From an uncultured Lachnospiraceae bacterium (GTDB lineage Bacteria > Bacillota > Clostridia > Lachnospirales > Lachnospiraceae), in NCBI GenBank assembly GCA_947172645.1, contig CAMWBY010000003.1, positions 163,168 to 227,167 of the forward strand: a DNA stretch of 64,000 nucleotides, in the 5' to 3' direction. A model generated the notes under the pieces. The model worked only from the letters and a program-made list of their open reading frames with translations. It ran no database searches and was not told where the DNA came from. The position numbers and the translations under genes are program-made. Position 1 is the stretch's first letter, and the number at the start of each line of letters is the position of its first letter. Below are positions 46,680 through 54,610 of this stretch, piece by piece.

Positions 46680-46718
46680 ATGTACTCTCGGAGGCACAAA
46701 AAGACTCTGAGAGTACAT
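46680..46718. repeat. Inverted repeat in the tepA leader
   Basis: Perfect 10-base arms ATGTACTCTC and GAGAGTACAT enclose a 19-base loop just upstream of the tepA ribosome site. No T run on the minus strand. Could be a hairpin in the mRNA leader or a protein-binding dyad. Confidence 0.6.
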
Positions 46719-46741
46719 CCGTATGCAGTCCTGCACATAAA

Positions 46742-46781
46742 AAGAGAGAATTACAGTTGTTATTCCACGTAATTCTCTCTT
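46742..46781 (-). terminator. Terminator after the polytopic membrane gene
   Basis: Perfect 13-base arms AAGAGAGAATTAC and GTAATTCTCTCTT, continued by further T on the minus strand (five in all after the C). Ends the transcript coming from 46856-48508. Confidence 0.85.
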
Positions 46782-46855
46782 AGTCTTTCTCATTCTATAA
46801 TAATTTATGCATCGTATATCTTGAAAAATCACTGCAACATTTTTATTATTGAATA

Positions 46856-48508
46856 TCACTGGATATCGAAATCATCATCCTCCGGAACTTCCACGTCATA
46901 TCTCATATTCTCTTCCGGCACCATGTATTGATAGTCCATTTCTTTCTTCACATGTTTCTTAGGCAAAGGAAGTGGATTCTCTATAAAGCGGGGAGGCTCC
47001 TGGGTCTCCTGTCCCGTTGTCAGCTCTTCATAGCTTACAGGCTTAGGCTCCTCCAGTATATCCTCGGCCGTCCAGAACCCTTGCATATCCTGAGCAGGCT
47101 CGGGTTCCTCTGCGTCTTCCGCCCTGGAATTAATTTCCTCTATCATCTCCTGCATAAGTTGTACTTTACCACCGAAAATACAATTTTGCAGCCCTAATCC
47201 GGCCAATACACCCCATATATATAGAGAAAAAATCCCATAGGCGTGCACTCCCAACACCGCCAGAGGAGTAGGCGCCGCCAAGGCACAGATTAAAAACCAT
47301 AACATATAATTCTGTTCCTTGCCGCTTCTGAAAAACTCAAACACAAGAAATGCCGCCAAAATTACAAGGACGCCTGTTATGTAAATATCCCAGATATATG
47401 GATACAATATTTTGTATCCGAAAGTCTGGGTATGATAGATATGGAGTGAAGTCCATGTCTCCACGCTGTCCGACAGATTCGTCCCATTCGCATACGCCGC
47501 GGTGGCCACCGTACTGAACCATCCCGCAGCGCATGAAATGACGGTAGTTATAATAACAATCGTATTCATTCTCGCAGAGTGACAGACAGGCTCCCCTTCC
47601 CGGACAATTTTCCTGCCAGTGGCAACAGCCGTAATCACAATAAGTAAAGTAACGGCCGTTATATCCAAATAAGCCAGTATGCCGATAATTGCCCCTGTGC
47701 CTACTGCCCCCACCACTGCCATAAGCTTTCCGAACTGGTTTGCACAGTAATCTTTCACAAAACTTGCCACAATTATCAGGGCAATCATATACAAATCAAA
47801 GAAAAACCACTCCGGGCCAAACTGTGTGAGCATCCGCAGACAACATGGAGAATACGCGAGATATAGAAGAATCGTACACGCCGGCAGTCTTCCGGCAAGT
47901 TTCCGTGTGGCTGCATATGCAAGCCCTAAACCTGCGATTTGCAGGAAAACCTGCAAAATAACCGCCGAAGCAATCTTATTTCCGAGGAAAGACAGTACCA
48001 CGGACAGGCACATCACGTACAGATATGCCGCCCCATAAGCCATAAAAGGCACAGACCCTTCCGTTGTGACTACAGCCAGGTCATAATATTCCGTACCGCT
48101 CACATAATTAAGAAGGAACTGTTCATTCCCAAGCATGGAAATACTTGTCCGGGCGCTGTTAATCCGCAGGAGAATACCGCCTGTTATGATAATAAAAGCC
48201 ACGATACATTCCACTATCCATACCGTTCGTTCCTTACACGTGCACTTCTTCCCGATTCTGCCTGCAAGAACCCTGACTGCCCAATACAATAAGACAGTGA
48301 CGGGAATGATAAGCAGGCCAAGGTAAGGCAGCACGCTACGCGGAACCGTGGCAAGAGGGGCCATCACCGTATCCGCAAAGCCTTTTGCATAAGGTATGCC
48401 CGCCAGATAGGATACCCATATATTGCCTGCCTGGGCAAGCAGTATGACACACAAAATGCTGTATATCACCCATAGTACATAGCTGAACCACGTTTTACGA
48501 TAAGTCAT
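46856..48508 (-). CDS. Polytopic membrane protein, GT-C-like, unknown function
   Basis: 550 residues with about eleven membrane helices, then a cytosolic acidic tail of some 100 residues. The helices include WVIYSILCVILLAQAGNIWV, YLGLLIIPVTVLLYWAVRV and LWFLICALAAPTPLAVLGVH. The arrangement resembles membrane glycosyltransferases of the GT-C class, but I see no convincing catalytic motif beyond an early polar loop (INSARTSISMLGNEQFLLNY). The tail ends with PLPLPKKHVKKEMDYQYMVP and a final EVPEDDDFDIQ, an ordered-looking charged motif. The gene is monocistronic between metY and a terminator. Confidence 0.75.
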   Translation of the reverse strand: MTYRKTWFSYVLWVIYSILCVILLAQAGNIWVSYLAGIPYAKGFADTVMAPLATVPRSVLPYLGLLIIPVTVLLYWAVRVLAGRIGKKCTCKERTVWIVECIVAFIIITGGILLRINSARTSISMLGNEQFLLNYVSGTEYYDLAVVTTEGSVPFMAYGAAYLYVMCLSVVLSFLGNKIASAVILQVFLQIAGLGLAYAATRKLAGRLPACTILLYLAYSPCCLRMLTQFGPEWFFFDLYMIALIIVASFVKDYCANQFGKLMAVVGAVGTGAIIGILAYLDITAVTLLIVITAVATGRKIVREGEPVCHSARMNTIVIITTVISCAAGWFSTVATAAYANGTNLSDSVETWTSLHIYHTQTFGYKILYPYIWDIYITGVLVILAAFLVFEFFRSGKEQNYMLWFLICALAAPTPLAVLGVHAYGIFSLYIWGVLAGLGLQNCIFGGKVQLMQEMIEEINSRAEDAEEPEPAQDMQGFWTAEDILEEPKPVSYEELTTGQETQEPPRFIENPLPLPKKHVKKEMDYQYMVPEENMRYDVEVPEDDDFDIQ

Positions 48509-48538
48509 AGTCCAATTCCTCTGTATCCTTCTTCTATA

Positions 48539-49822
48539 CTATACTTTAGATAATGCCTGTTCCAAATCCGCAATGATATCGTCCACGTGTTCGATACCGA
48601 CGGAGAATCTGATTAAATCCGGCGCAACTCCCGCTTCTCTCAATTGCTCTTCATTCATCTGCCTGTGGGTATGGCTTGCAGGATGAAGAACACTCGTGCG
48701 CGCATCCGCAACATGTGTCACGATGGCTGCAAGCTCCAGACGGTCCATCAGCCTGGCCGCCGCCTCCCTGCCGCCTTTTAAGCCGAAGGAAATGACCCCG
48801 CATGTACCGTCCGGCATATATTTCTTCGCTAAATCATAATATTTACTGCTTTTTAGTCCCGGATAATTTACCCAGGCAACCTTCTCATGCCGTTCCAGGT
48901 ACTCCGCCACTTTCTGTGCATTGTAGCAATGCCTCTCCATCCGTAAAGGTAATGTCTCCAACCCTATATTCAGAAGGAAAGCATTGTGCGGCGACTGGAT
49001 GGAGCCAAGGTCGCGCATCAGCTGGCTCGTCGCTTTCGTGATATAGGCGGCCTTGCCAAATTTCTCCGTATATGTAATGCCATGATAAGATTCATCCGGC
49101 GTACACAATCCGGGAAATTTATCGGGATAGGCAGTCCAGTCAAAATTACCGGAATCCACGATGCAGCCTCCTACCGACATGGCGTGTCCGTCCATATATT
49201 TGGTGGTGGAGTGTATGACGATATCCGCGCCCCATTGAAAAGGGTTACAGTTAACCGGCGTGGCAAAGGTATTATCCACAATCAAGGGGACATGATGGCT
49301 ATGGGCAGCTTGCGCGAATTTCTCAATATCAAGCACGACAAGCGCAGGGTTTGCTATCGTCTCGGCAAAAACGCACTTCGTGTTAGGTTGAAACGCCTTC
49401 GAAAGCTCCTCCTCCGGAGCGTCCGGGTCTACCACGGTACAGTCAATCCCCATCTTCTTCATGGTACAGGTAATCAGGTTAAAGGTCCCCCCGTATACGG
49501 TGGAGGATAATACCACATGGTCTCCCGCCTCGCAGATGTTGAAAACAGCATAATGGCAAGCTGCCTGTCCGGAAGAAGTCAGCATGGCGGCCACACCGCC
49601 TTCCAGCTCACAGATTTTAGCCGCCACGCAGTCATTCGTCGGATTCTGCAGCCTGCTGTAGAAATATCCGCTCTCTTCCAAATCAAAAAGCCTGCCCATC
49701 TGCTCCGACGACTCATATTTAAAAGTCGTGCTCTGGTAAATCGGCAGAATACGCGCCTCTCCGTTCTTCGGCTGCCATCCTGACTGGATGCATATGGTTT
49801 CTTTCTTGTATGGTCCGCCCAT
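48539..49822 (-). CDS. metY: O-acetylhomoserine sulfhydrylase (aminocarboxypropyltransferase)
   Basis: 427 residues of the Cys/Met PLP family. The PLP-binding Lys is in VIHSTTKYMDGHAMSVGG (about residue 205). SRLQNPTNDCVAAKICELEGG and LSSTVYGGTFNLI are typical, and SVGIEHVDDIIADLEQAL closes the protein. MetY joins sulfide to O-acetylhomoserine, making homocysteine that MetH (7506-9971) could methylate. Length and SRLQNPT favour MetY over MetB/MetC. Ribosome site GGAAGAAG. No SAM riboswitch was seen upstream. Confidence 0.93.
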   Translation of the reverse strand: MGGPYKKETICIQSGWQPKNGEARILPIYQSTTFKYESSEQMGRLFDLEESGYFYSRLQNPTNDCVAAKICELEGGVAAMLTSSGQAACHYAVFNICEAGDHVVLSSTVYGGTFNLITCTMKKMGIDCTVVDPDAPEEELSKAFQPNTKCVFAETIANPALVVLDIEKFAQAAHSHHVPLIVDNTFATPVNCNPFQWGADIVIHSTTKYMDGHAMSVGGCIVDSGNFDWTAYPDKFPGLCTPDESYHGITYTEKFGKAAYITKATSQLMRDLGSIQSPHNAFLLNIGLETLPLRMERHCYNAQKVAEYLERHEKVAWVNYPGLKSSKYYDLAKKYMPDGTCGVISFGLKGGREAAARLMDRLELAAIVTHVADARTSVLHPASHTHRQMNEEQLREAGVAPDLIRFSVGIEHVDDIIADLEQALSKV

Positions 49823-49900
49823 CTTCTTTCCTTCTTTCTGTTATATTTCATACCGACGCACTCTGCCGGCTGTCCCTTGTGCCGGCATGTTCCTCCGGCC

Positions 49901-50719
49901 TCATTGTTTATGCCTGTCCGTCACCATGTATTCTTCTTTCAGCTCAGATACCATGGCCTCATATAAATGCCTGCACTGCTCGTTCTCGTTTTTTTCCACA
50001 AACGCCACGCATTTACTGATGTATGTATTCCACAGGTACAGATATTTTTCTTCCGGTGAAGCCTCCCTGGCAATTCTCTTGACAATGGTAGGCGCAATAT
50101 CATAATATTCCCTGATTAAGGCGTCTCCCTCTTCCAAATTCAACAGGTATTCATCCCTGTACCGTTTCATCAAGTTCAGCTCCCGGCAATCCTGAGGCTT
50201 GTGCAACCCCTGGCAAACGGCCGTAGTCACGAAACACAGTTTGTGTCTGAAGCCTGACTGGACCGACTCATAGTCGGCAGCCTGGATACGCTGTCCGAAA
50301 CATTCTTCCCATTTATCTGAAATGGCAGAGGTTAGCTTGTACATCGCCTCCTCATGTCCGCCAAAACGCCGTTGGTAGGCAATCATAGCGGGGAAGAAAT
50401 AAGATACCATGTACAGATTCAGGTTCAGGCGCATATTTTCTTTCTTGACTCTGCCGCTTATTCCATCAAGCTGTTTCCGGGCGGCCAATGCCAGACACTC
50501 CGCTACCTTCTCCCCATTCTCTTTCCGGGATATATCGTCACTCTCCCATATGTCCGCCAACGTATGCCATATATCTGCATTCTCCTGGACATATTTCTGG
50601 AAGGACGCGCCATATGTTTCCTTGCTAAATTCCGCAACCCGTTCCGGCGCCTGTTCCAACATGCCGGAGATTTGCTCTAGCTCTCTTTTATCCATCTGCA
50701 TTACCTGCTCTTTACTCAA
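49901..50719 (-). CDS. CFI-box-CTERM domain protein of unknown function
   Basis: 272 residues, mostly helical, without signal or membrane segment. Residues 162-215 match the CFI-box pattern: CFVTTAVCQ, then LMKRYRDEYLLNLEEGDALI and REYYDIAPTIVKRI. This domain is usually at the extreme C-terminus; here some 55 residues follow. The N-terminal 150 residues are unrecognised (MLEQAPERVAEFSKETYGAS). The start is uncertain: TTG 50719 directly abuts the yebC stop; ATG 50701 and 50695 are alternatives. The gene is thus probably translated with yebC. Function unknown. Confidence 0.75.
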   Translation of the reverse strand: MSKEQVMQMDKRELEQISGMLEQAPERVAEFSKETYGASFQKYVQENADIWHTLADIWESDDISRKENGEKVAECLALAARKQLDGISGRVKKENMRLNLNLYMVSYFFPAMIAYQRRFGGHEEAMYKLTSAISDKWEECFGQRIQAADYESVQSGFRHKLCFVTTAVCQGLHKPQDCRELNLMKRYRDEYLLNLEEGDALIREYYDIAPTIVKRIAREASPEEKYLYLWNTYISKCVAFVEKNENEQCRHLYEAMVSELKEEYMVTDRHKQ

Positions 50720-51448
50720 TTACTCGTCCCAGTTATGGTATACCGCCTGTACGTCGTCATCATCTTCCAAGAGGTCAAGCGTCTTTTGCAGATTTTTGAT
50801 TGCCGTCTCGTCCGTCAGTTCCACCCAACTCTGCGGAATCATAGTGACTTCGGAAGATGCGGGCGTTACGCCGGCTTCCTTCAGCGCTGCATCCACTTCG
50901 CTCCATTGGTCGGGCTCTGTATAGATTTCGTAACAGTCGTCTTCCTCGGAAAAATCTTCCGCCCCCGCGTCAAGCGCCAACATCATCAAATCGTCGGCTT
51001 CCATGCCGCACTCCTCTTTGTCGATGATGATTAACCCCTTCTTGTCGAACATAAAGGAAACGCACCCGGGCGTGCCTACGTTGCCTTGTCCTTTCGTAAA
51101 AGCGCTGCGCACATTCGCTGCCGTCCTGTTCTGGTTATCGGTCAGCGCATCCACAATAATGGCAATACCGTTGGGCCCGTAGCCTTCGTAGGTCACATAT
51201 TTATAGTTGACATTACCGCCTTCACCTGCCGCTTTCTTAATGCCCCTGTCGATGGTATCGTTGGGCATGTTGTTTGCCTTCGCCTTGGCAATCACCTGCG
51301 CCAATTTAAAATTATTGGCCGGGTCCGGGCCGCCTTCTTTTACCGCCACCGCGATTTCTCTTCCGATAATGGTAAAAATCTTACCCTTTGCGGCATCGTT
51401 TTTCTCTTTTTTATGTTTTATGTTCGCAAATTTAGAATGTCCTGACAT
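50720..51448 (-). CDS. yebC: YebC/PmpR-family protein
   Basis: 242 residues with the full YebC pattern: MSGHSKFANIKHKKEKNDAA at the start, FTIIGREIAVAVKEGGPDPA, GYGPNGIAIIVDALTDNQNR, NVRSAFTKGQGNVGTPGCVS. Once called transcriptional regulators, YebC-like proteins are also reported as translation factors relieving ribosome stalling. ATG follows AGGAGACTATCAC. Promoter at 51491-51519. Confidence 0.96.
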   Translation of the reverse strand: MSGHSKFANIKHKKEKNDAAKGKIFTIIGREIAVAVKEGGPDPANNFKLAQVIAKAKANNMPNDTIDRGIKKAAGEGGNVNYKYVTYEGYGPNGIAIIVDALTDNQNRTAANVRSAFTKGQGNVGTPGCVSFMFDKKGLIIIDKEECGMEADDLMMLALDAGAEDFSEEDDCYEIYTEPDQWSEVDAALKEAGVTPASSEVTMIPQSWVELTDETAIKNLQKTLDLLEDDDDVQAVYHNWDE

Positions 51449-51490
51449 GTGATAGTCTCCTTTGTCTTTTCAATAAATTATCAATTATTT

Positions 51491-51519
51491 ATCATATCAT
51501 TTTTTTGGCTGCTTTTCAA
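51491..51519 (-). promoter_or_regulatory. Promoter of yebC
   Basis: Minus-strand TTGAAA (51514-51519) and TATGAT (51491-51496), 17-base spacing, preceding a leader of about 35 bases. The -35 box directly abuts the CorC-like stop codon. Confidence 0.75.
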
Positions 51520-52878
51520 CTAGGCGTCTCTCTTGGGATGTGCGAGGACCGTCTGAATCATACGGTCTTTCACTTCCATAATACGGAACGTATAGCCCTC
51601 GTAATCGAACTCGAAGTCTTCCCCCTCTTCCGGGATATGTTCCAGCCTGGATATAACGAAACCGTTCACCGTGTCAAAGGGTTCCTCCTCAAAGCTGATT
51701 CCTAGCTGTTCCTCCAGTTCTTCCAAAGGCATCTTGCCCTGTATCATATAGCTGTCCGTGCCGCTGGCGCTGATGTAGCTTGCCTCCTCGTCGTATTCGT
51801 CTTCAATGTTGCCGACGATTTCCTCCAGGATATCCTCCAGGGCCACAAGCCCTGCCGTCTGTCCGTATTCGTCAATCACGATAACCATCTGAATCTTCTC
51901 AGTCTGCATCACCCGGAATAAATCGTCGATTTTGCGTTTCTCCGTGATAAACCTGGGCTCCCTGAGAAGCCCCTTAATCTTGCCAATGGGTTTATTCTTC
52001 ATCCGGTCGTTCATCTGCATACGCATGACGTCTTTCAAGTGCAGAATGCCCACGATGTGGTCAATCGTCCCATCATATACCGGGAAACGGCTGTTGTGCG
52101 CGTCCACGATAAAAGACGCCGCCTCCTGCAGTGTCATAGTGCACTCAATCCCTATCATGTTATTGCGGTTAATCATGATATCTTTTGCTTCTTTATCGCC
52201 GTACTCAAAGATATTGCTTATCATCTCCGCCTCGTTGGCATGGAGGATTCCCTGTTCATGGCCTACGTTCACCATGGACAGAATCTCTTCTTCCGTCACG
52301 TCGGACTTGTCGCCCGACACATTGACGCCAAAAATCCGTAAAATCCCGTTCGCAGTCACGGAAATCAACGCCGTCAGCGGCGCCGTAATCCTTACATAAT
52401 AATAAACCGGCGTGACAAACATCCACATCCATCTCTCTGGATTGCGCGACGCGCTTTTCTTAGGTATGGATACTCCAAATGTCAGAATTATGTACAGCAT
52501 AACCAGAGTGACCACCACTGCCGTGAGGAACGCAAACAGGGTAACATGCCAGTCGCCCAGGTTGCCTATGTTGTGAACCGCCGCCCTGTAGACGATATAT
52601 CCGACATAGCTGTTCAACCGGTAAAGGTAAAGCGCGCCGAACAAAAGATTGACCGTCACCGCGCCAAGCTGTATTGCCCCGGCGTACTGTGCGTGATGTT
52701 CTGTCAGATAAGTAAGTCTAAGCTGTTTTTTGCCGTGTCCGCCCGGCTCCTCTTTGTCAGCCTCTTCCTTCTCCGTGCCTTTCATATTCCCAAATGCAGA
52801 GCCAAACCCATAAAAAACCATTTCAAGAAGCAGCAGTATGGCAAACCATATAATACTGCCCGCGACACCGTCGTCCAT
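51520..52878 (-). CDS. Hemolysin-family/CNNM-type membrane protein with CBS domains
   Basis: 452 residues. An N-terminal DUF21 membrane domain with about four helices (IIWFAILLLLEMVFYGFGSA; VTLFAFLTAVVVTLVMLYII) is followed by a CBS pair (DIMINRNNMIGIECTMTLQE; VIDEYGQTAGLVALEDILEE) and a C-terminal CorC_HlyC domain (YMIQGKMPLEELEEQLGISF). The family transports or senses Mg2+; the 'hemolysin' label is historical. It contains the long acidic-basic insert KGTEKEEADKEEPGGHGKKQ after helix 1. Promoter at 52937-52965. Confidence 0.92.
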   Translation of the reverse strand: MDDGVAGSIIWFAILLLLEMVFYGFGSAFGNMKGTEKEEADKEEPGGHGKKQLRLTYLTEHHAQYAGAIQLGAVTVNLLFGALYLYRLNSYVGYIVYRAAVHNIGNLGDWHVTLFAFLTAVVVTLVMLYIILTFGVSIPKKSASRNPERWMWMFVTPVYYYVRITAPLTALISVTANGILRIFGVNVSGDKSDVTEEEILSMVNVGHEQGILHANEAEMISNIFEYGDKEAKDIMINRNNMIGIECTMTLQEAASFIVDAHNSRFPVYDGTIDHIVGILHLKDVMRMQMNDRMKNKPIGKIKGLLREPRFITEKRKIDDLFRVMQTEKIQMVIVIDEYGQTAGLVALEDILEEIVGNIEDEYDEEASYISASGTDSYMIQGKMPLEELEEQLGISFEEEPFDTVNGFVISRLEHIPEEGEDFEFDYEGYTFRIMEVKDRMIQTVLAHPKRDA

Positions 52879-52936
52879 ATTAATTAATCCCTTCCTTCGC
52901 TATCGTTCCTTTGTCATTATAATTGTCTGCCCCTAT

Positions 52937-52965
52937 AATATAGCAAGGAATACCATACGTGTCAA
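52937..52965 (-). promoter_or_regulatory. Promoter of the CorC-like gene
   Basis: Minus-strand perfect TTGACA (52960-52965) and TATATT (52937-52942), 17-base spacing. Confidence 0.8.
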
Positions 52966-52985
52966 ACGATTCCATGTCAGCCGTC

Positions 52986-53333
52986 TTATGTATTAAGTTC
53001 GAGACTGACCATCAATCCGTAATTAACCACTTGCATAATATCCTGGTCAAGATGGCAGATTCTGTCTTTTAAACGCTTCTTGTCGATTGTCCTAAGCTGT
53101 TCCAGCAAAATCACGGAATCTTTGACCATATCGTATTTGCTGGCATTCAATTCTATATGCGTAGGCAGCTTCGCCTTGTTCATCTTAGAGGTAATTGCCG
53201 CACAGATTACCGTCGGGCTGTGTTTATTGCCAATGTCGTTCTGTATAATCAGCACCGGCCTGATGCCTCCCTGTTCAGAACCGATTACCGGCCTTAAATC
53301 CGCGTAGTAAATATCTCCTCTTCTCATTATCAT
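52986..53333 (-). CDS. mazF: MazF/PemK-family mRNA endoribonuclease toxin
   Basis: 115 residues. Starts [20 protein letters not shown] with the family's IGSEQGG(I)RP loop and catalytic Arg, then [20 protein letters not shown] with the catalytic Thr/Ser position, and [16 protein letters not shown]. It belongs to the EndoA/NdoA type, which cuts single-stranded RNA at short sequences. In B. subtilis it follows the antitoxin gene ndoAI after alr; here only 86 bases separate it from alr and no antitoxin frame is present. ATG 53327 is an alternative start. Confidence 0.93.
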   Translation of the reverse strand: MIMRRGDIYYADLRPVIGSEQGGIRPVLIIQNDIGNKHSPTVICAAITSKMNKAKLPTHIELNASKYDMVKDSVILLEQLRTIDKKRLKDRICHLDQDIMQVVNYGLMVSLELNT

Positions 53334-53419
53334 ACACTTCCTTATACTAAATACTAATATTCCGACGCCGCCCTATATTCTAAGCGGCTACCGTGCCATC
53401 CATAGTATTGCCGTTTTTT

Positions 53420-54610
53420 CTAAGGGTATACATGATAATCATCGTAATAGTCTTTACTCGCCACTACTCTGCCGTTTTTCAGATAAACCCGGGGAATCCT
53501 TTTGCTAAGCCCGCATGCCAGTTCATAGTTGAACCTGCCTGATAAATCGCCTAATTCTTCCATCGTAATCTGTCCTGTGCCGTCTTTGCCGATAAGCGTC
53601 GCCTCATCTCCCAAACCTGCCTCCGGTATATCTTCCACACTGACCATAAACTGGTCCATACACACTCTGCCGAGAATCGGCGCCCTTTTTCCACGGATAA
53701 GCACATACCCTTTACCGGAAAGGCTTCGGGGATAGCCGTCCCCATATCCTACCGGAACCGTGGCTATCCGCATGGGCCTGGGCGTCACATAAGTCCCGCC
53801 ATAGCTGACAGGAGTTCCCGCCTCCACGTCTTTGACAGATACGATATGGCTCTTTAAAGATAAAACAGGGTGCAAATCCACAATGTCTCTCGCCACTTCC
53901 TCCGACGGCCACAGTCCATAGAGCGTAATTCCTGCCCTTACCGCATCCATATTGGCTTCCGGCATCTCCACGATTCCGGCGCTGTTGGAACAATGTCTGA
54001 CCGGGATGCGGTAACCGAGTTCCTTCTCCACCCGTTCCATGAAATCCTGTATCTGCTTCAGCTGTCCTCTCGCCCATGTCTTATCCGCCTCGTCCGCCCT
54101 GGCGAAATGAGTGAACATTCCCTCCAGCTCAATGCCCGGTGTGCGGAGCGCTTTATCCACAAAACGCAGGCCGCTCGCATCCGGCAAGATTCCGACCCTG
54201 CACATGCCTGTGTCCACCTTGATATGTACTTTAGCGGGCTTCCCTATCCTGAGCGCACATGCCGACAGCTCGTCGACGGTATCTTCCCGAAATACGGCCG
54301 GGCGTATTTCGTGCCGGATTAACTCCTCATAACAATAAGGAAAAGTATACCCCAGAATAAGGATTGGTTTCTTAAGACCGGCATGGCGCAGAATCATGGC
54401 CTCCTCCGCGGTTGCCACCGCATAGCCGCATACATAATCCATCTTTTCAAGCTCACGGCCAATCGGTATCGCTCCATGGCCGTAACCGTCCGTCTTGATG
54501 ACGCCGATTATTTTCGTGTTTCCGGACAGATTCCGGCGCATCTGTTCCATATTGTAGCAGACCGCGTCCAAGTCGATTTCTGCACAAACCCTTTGATAAT
54601 TTTCTGTCAT
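53420..54610 (-). CDS. alr: Alanine racemase
   Basis: 396 residues. PLP Lys39 in IIGVIKTDGYGHGAIPIG, catalytic Tyr in IATVPVGYGDGYPRSLSGKG, and GRVCMDQFMVSVEDIP are all present. It supplies D-alanine for peptidoglycan. The ATG overlaps the stop of the upstream nnr gene by four bases (54607-54610). The context nnr-alr-mazF is common in Firmicutes. Confidence 0.97.
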   Translation of the reverse strand: MTENYQRVCAEIDLDAVCYNMEQMRRNLSGNTKIIGVIKTDGYGHGAIPIGRELEKMDYVCGYAVATAEEAMILRHAGLKKPILILGYTFPYCYEELIRHEIRPAVFREDTVDELSACALRIGKPAKVHIKVDTGMCRVGILPDASGLRFVDKALRTPGIELEGMFTHFARADEADKTWARGQLKQIQDFMERVEKELGYRIPVRHCSNSAGIVEMPEANMDAVRAGITLYGLWPSEEVARDIVDLHPVLSLKSHIVSVKDVEAGTPVSYGGTYVTPRPMRIATVPVGYGDGYPRSLSGKGYVLIRGKRAPILGRVCMDQFMVSVEDIPEAGLGDEATLIGKDGTGQITMEELGDLSGRFNYELACGLSKRIPRVYLKNGRVVASKDYYDDYHVYP

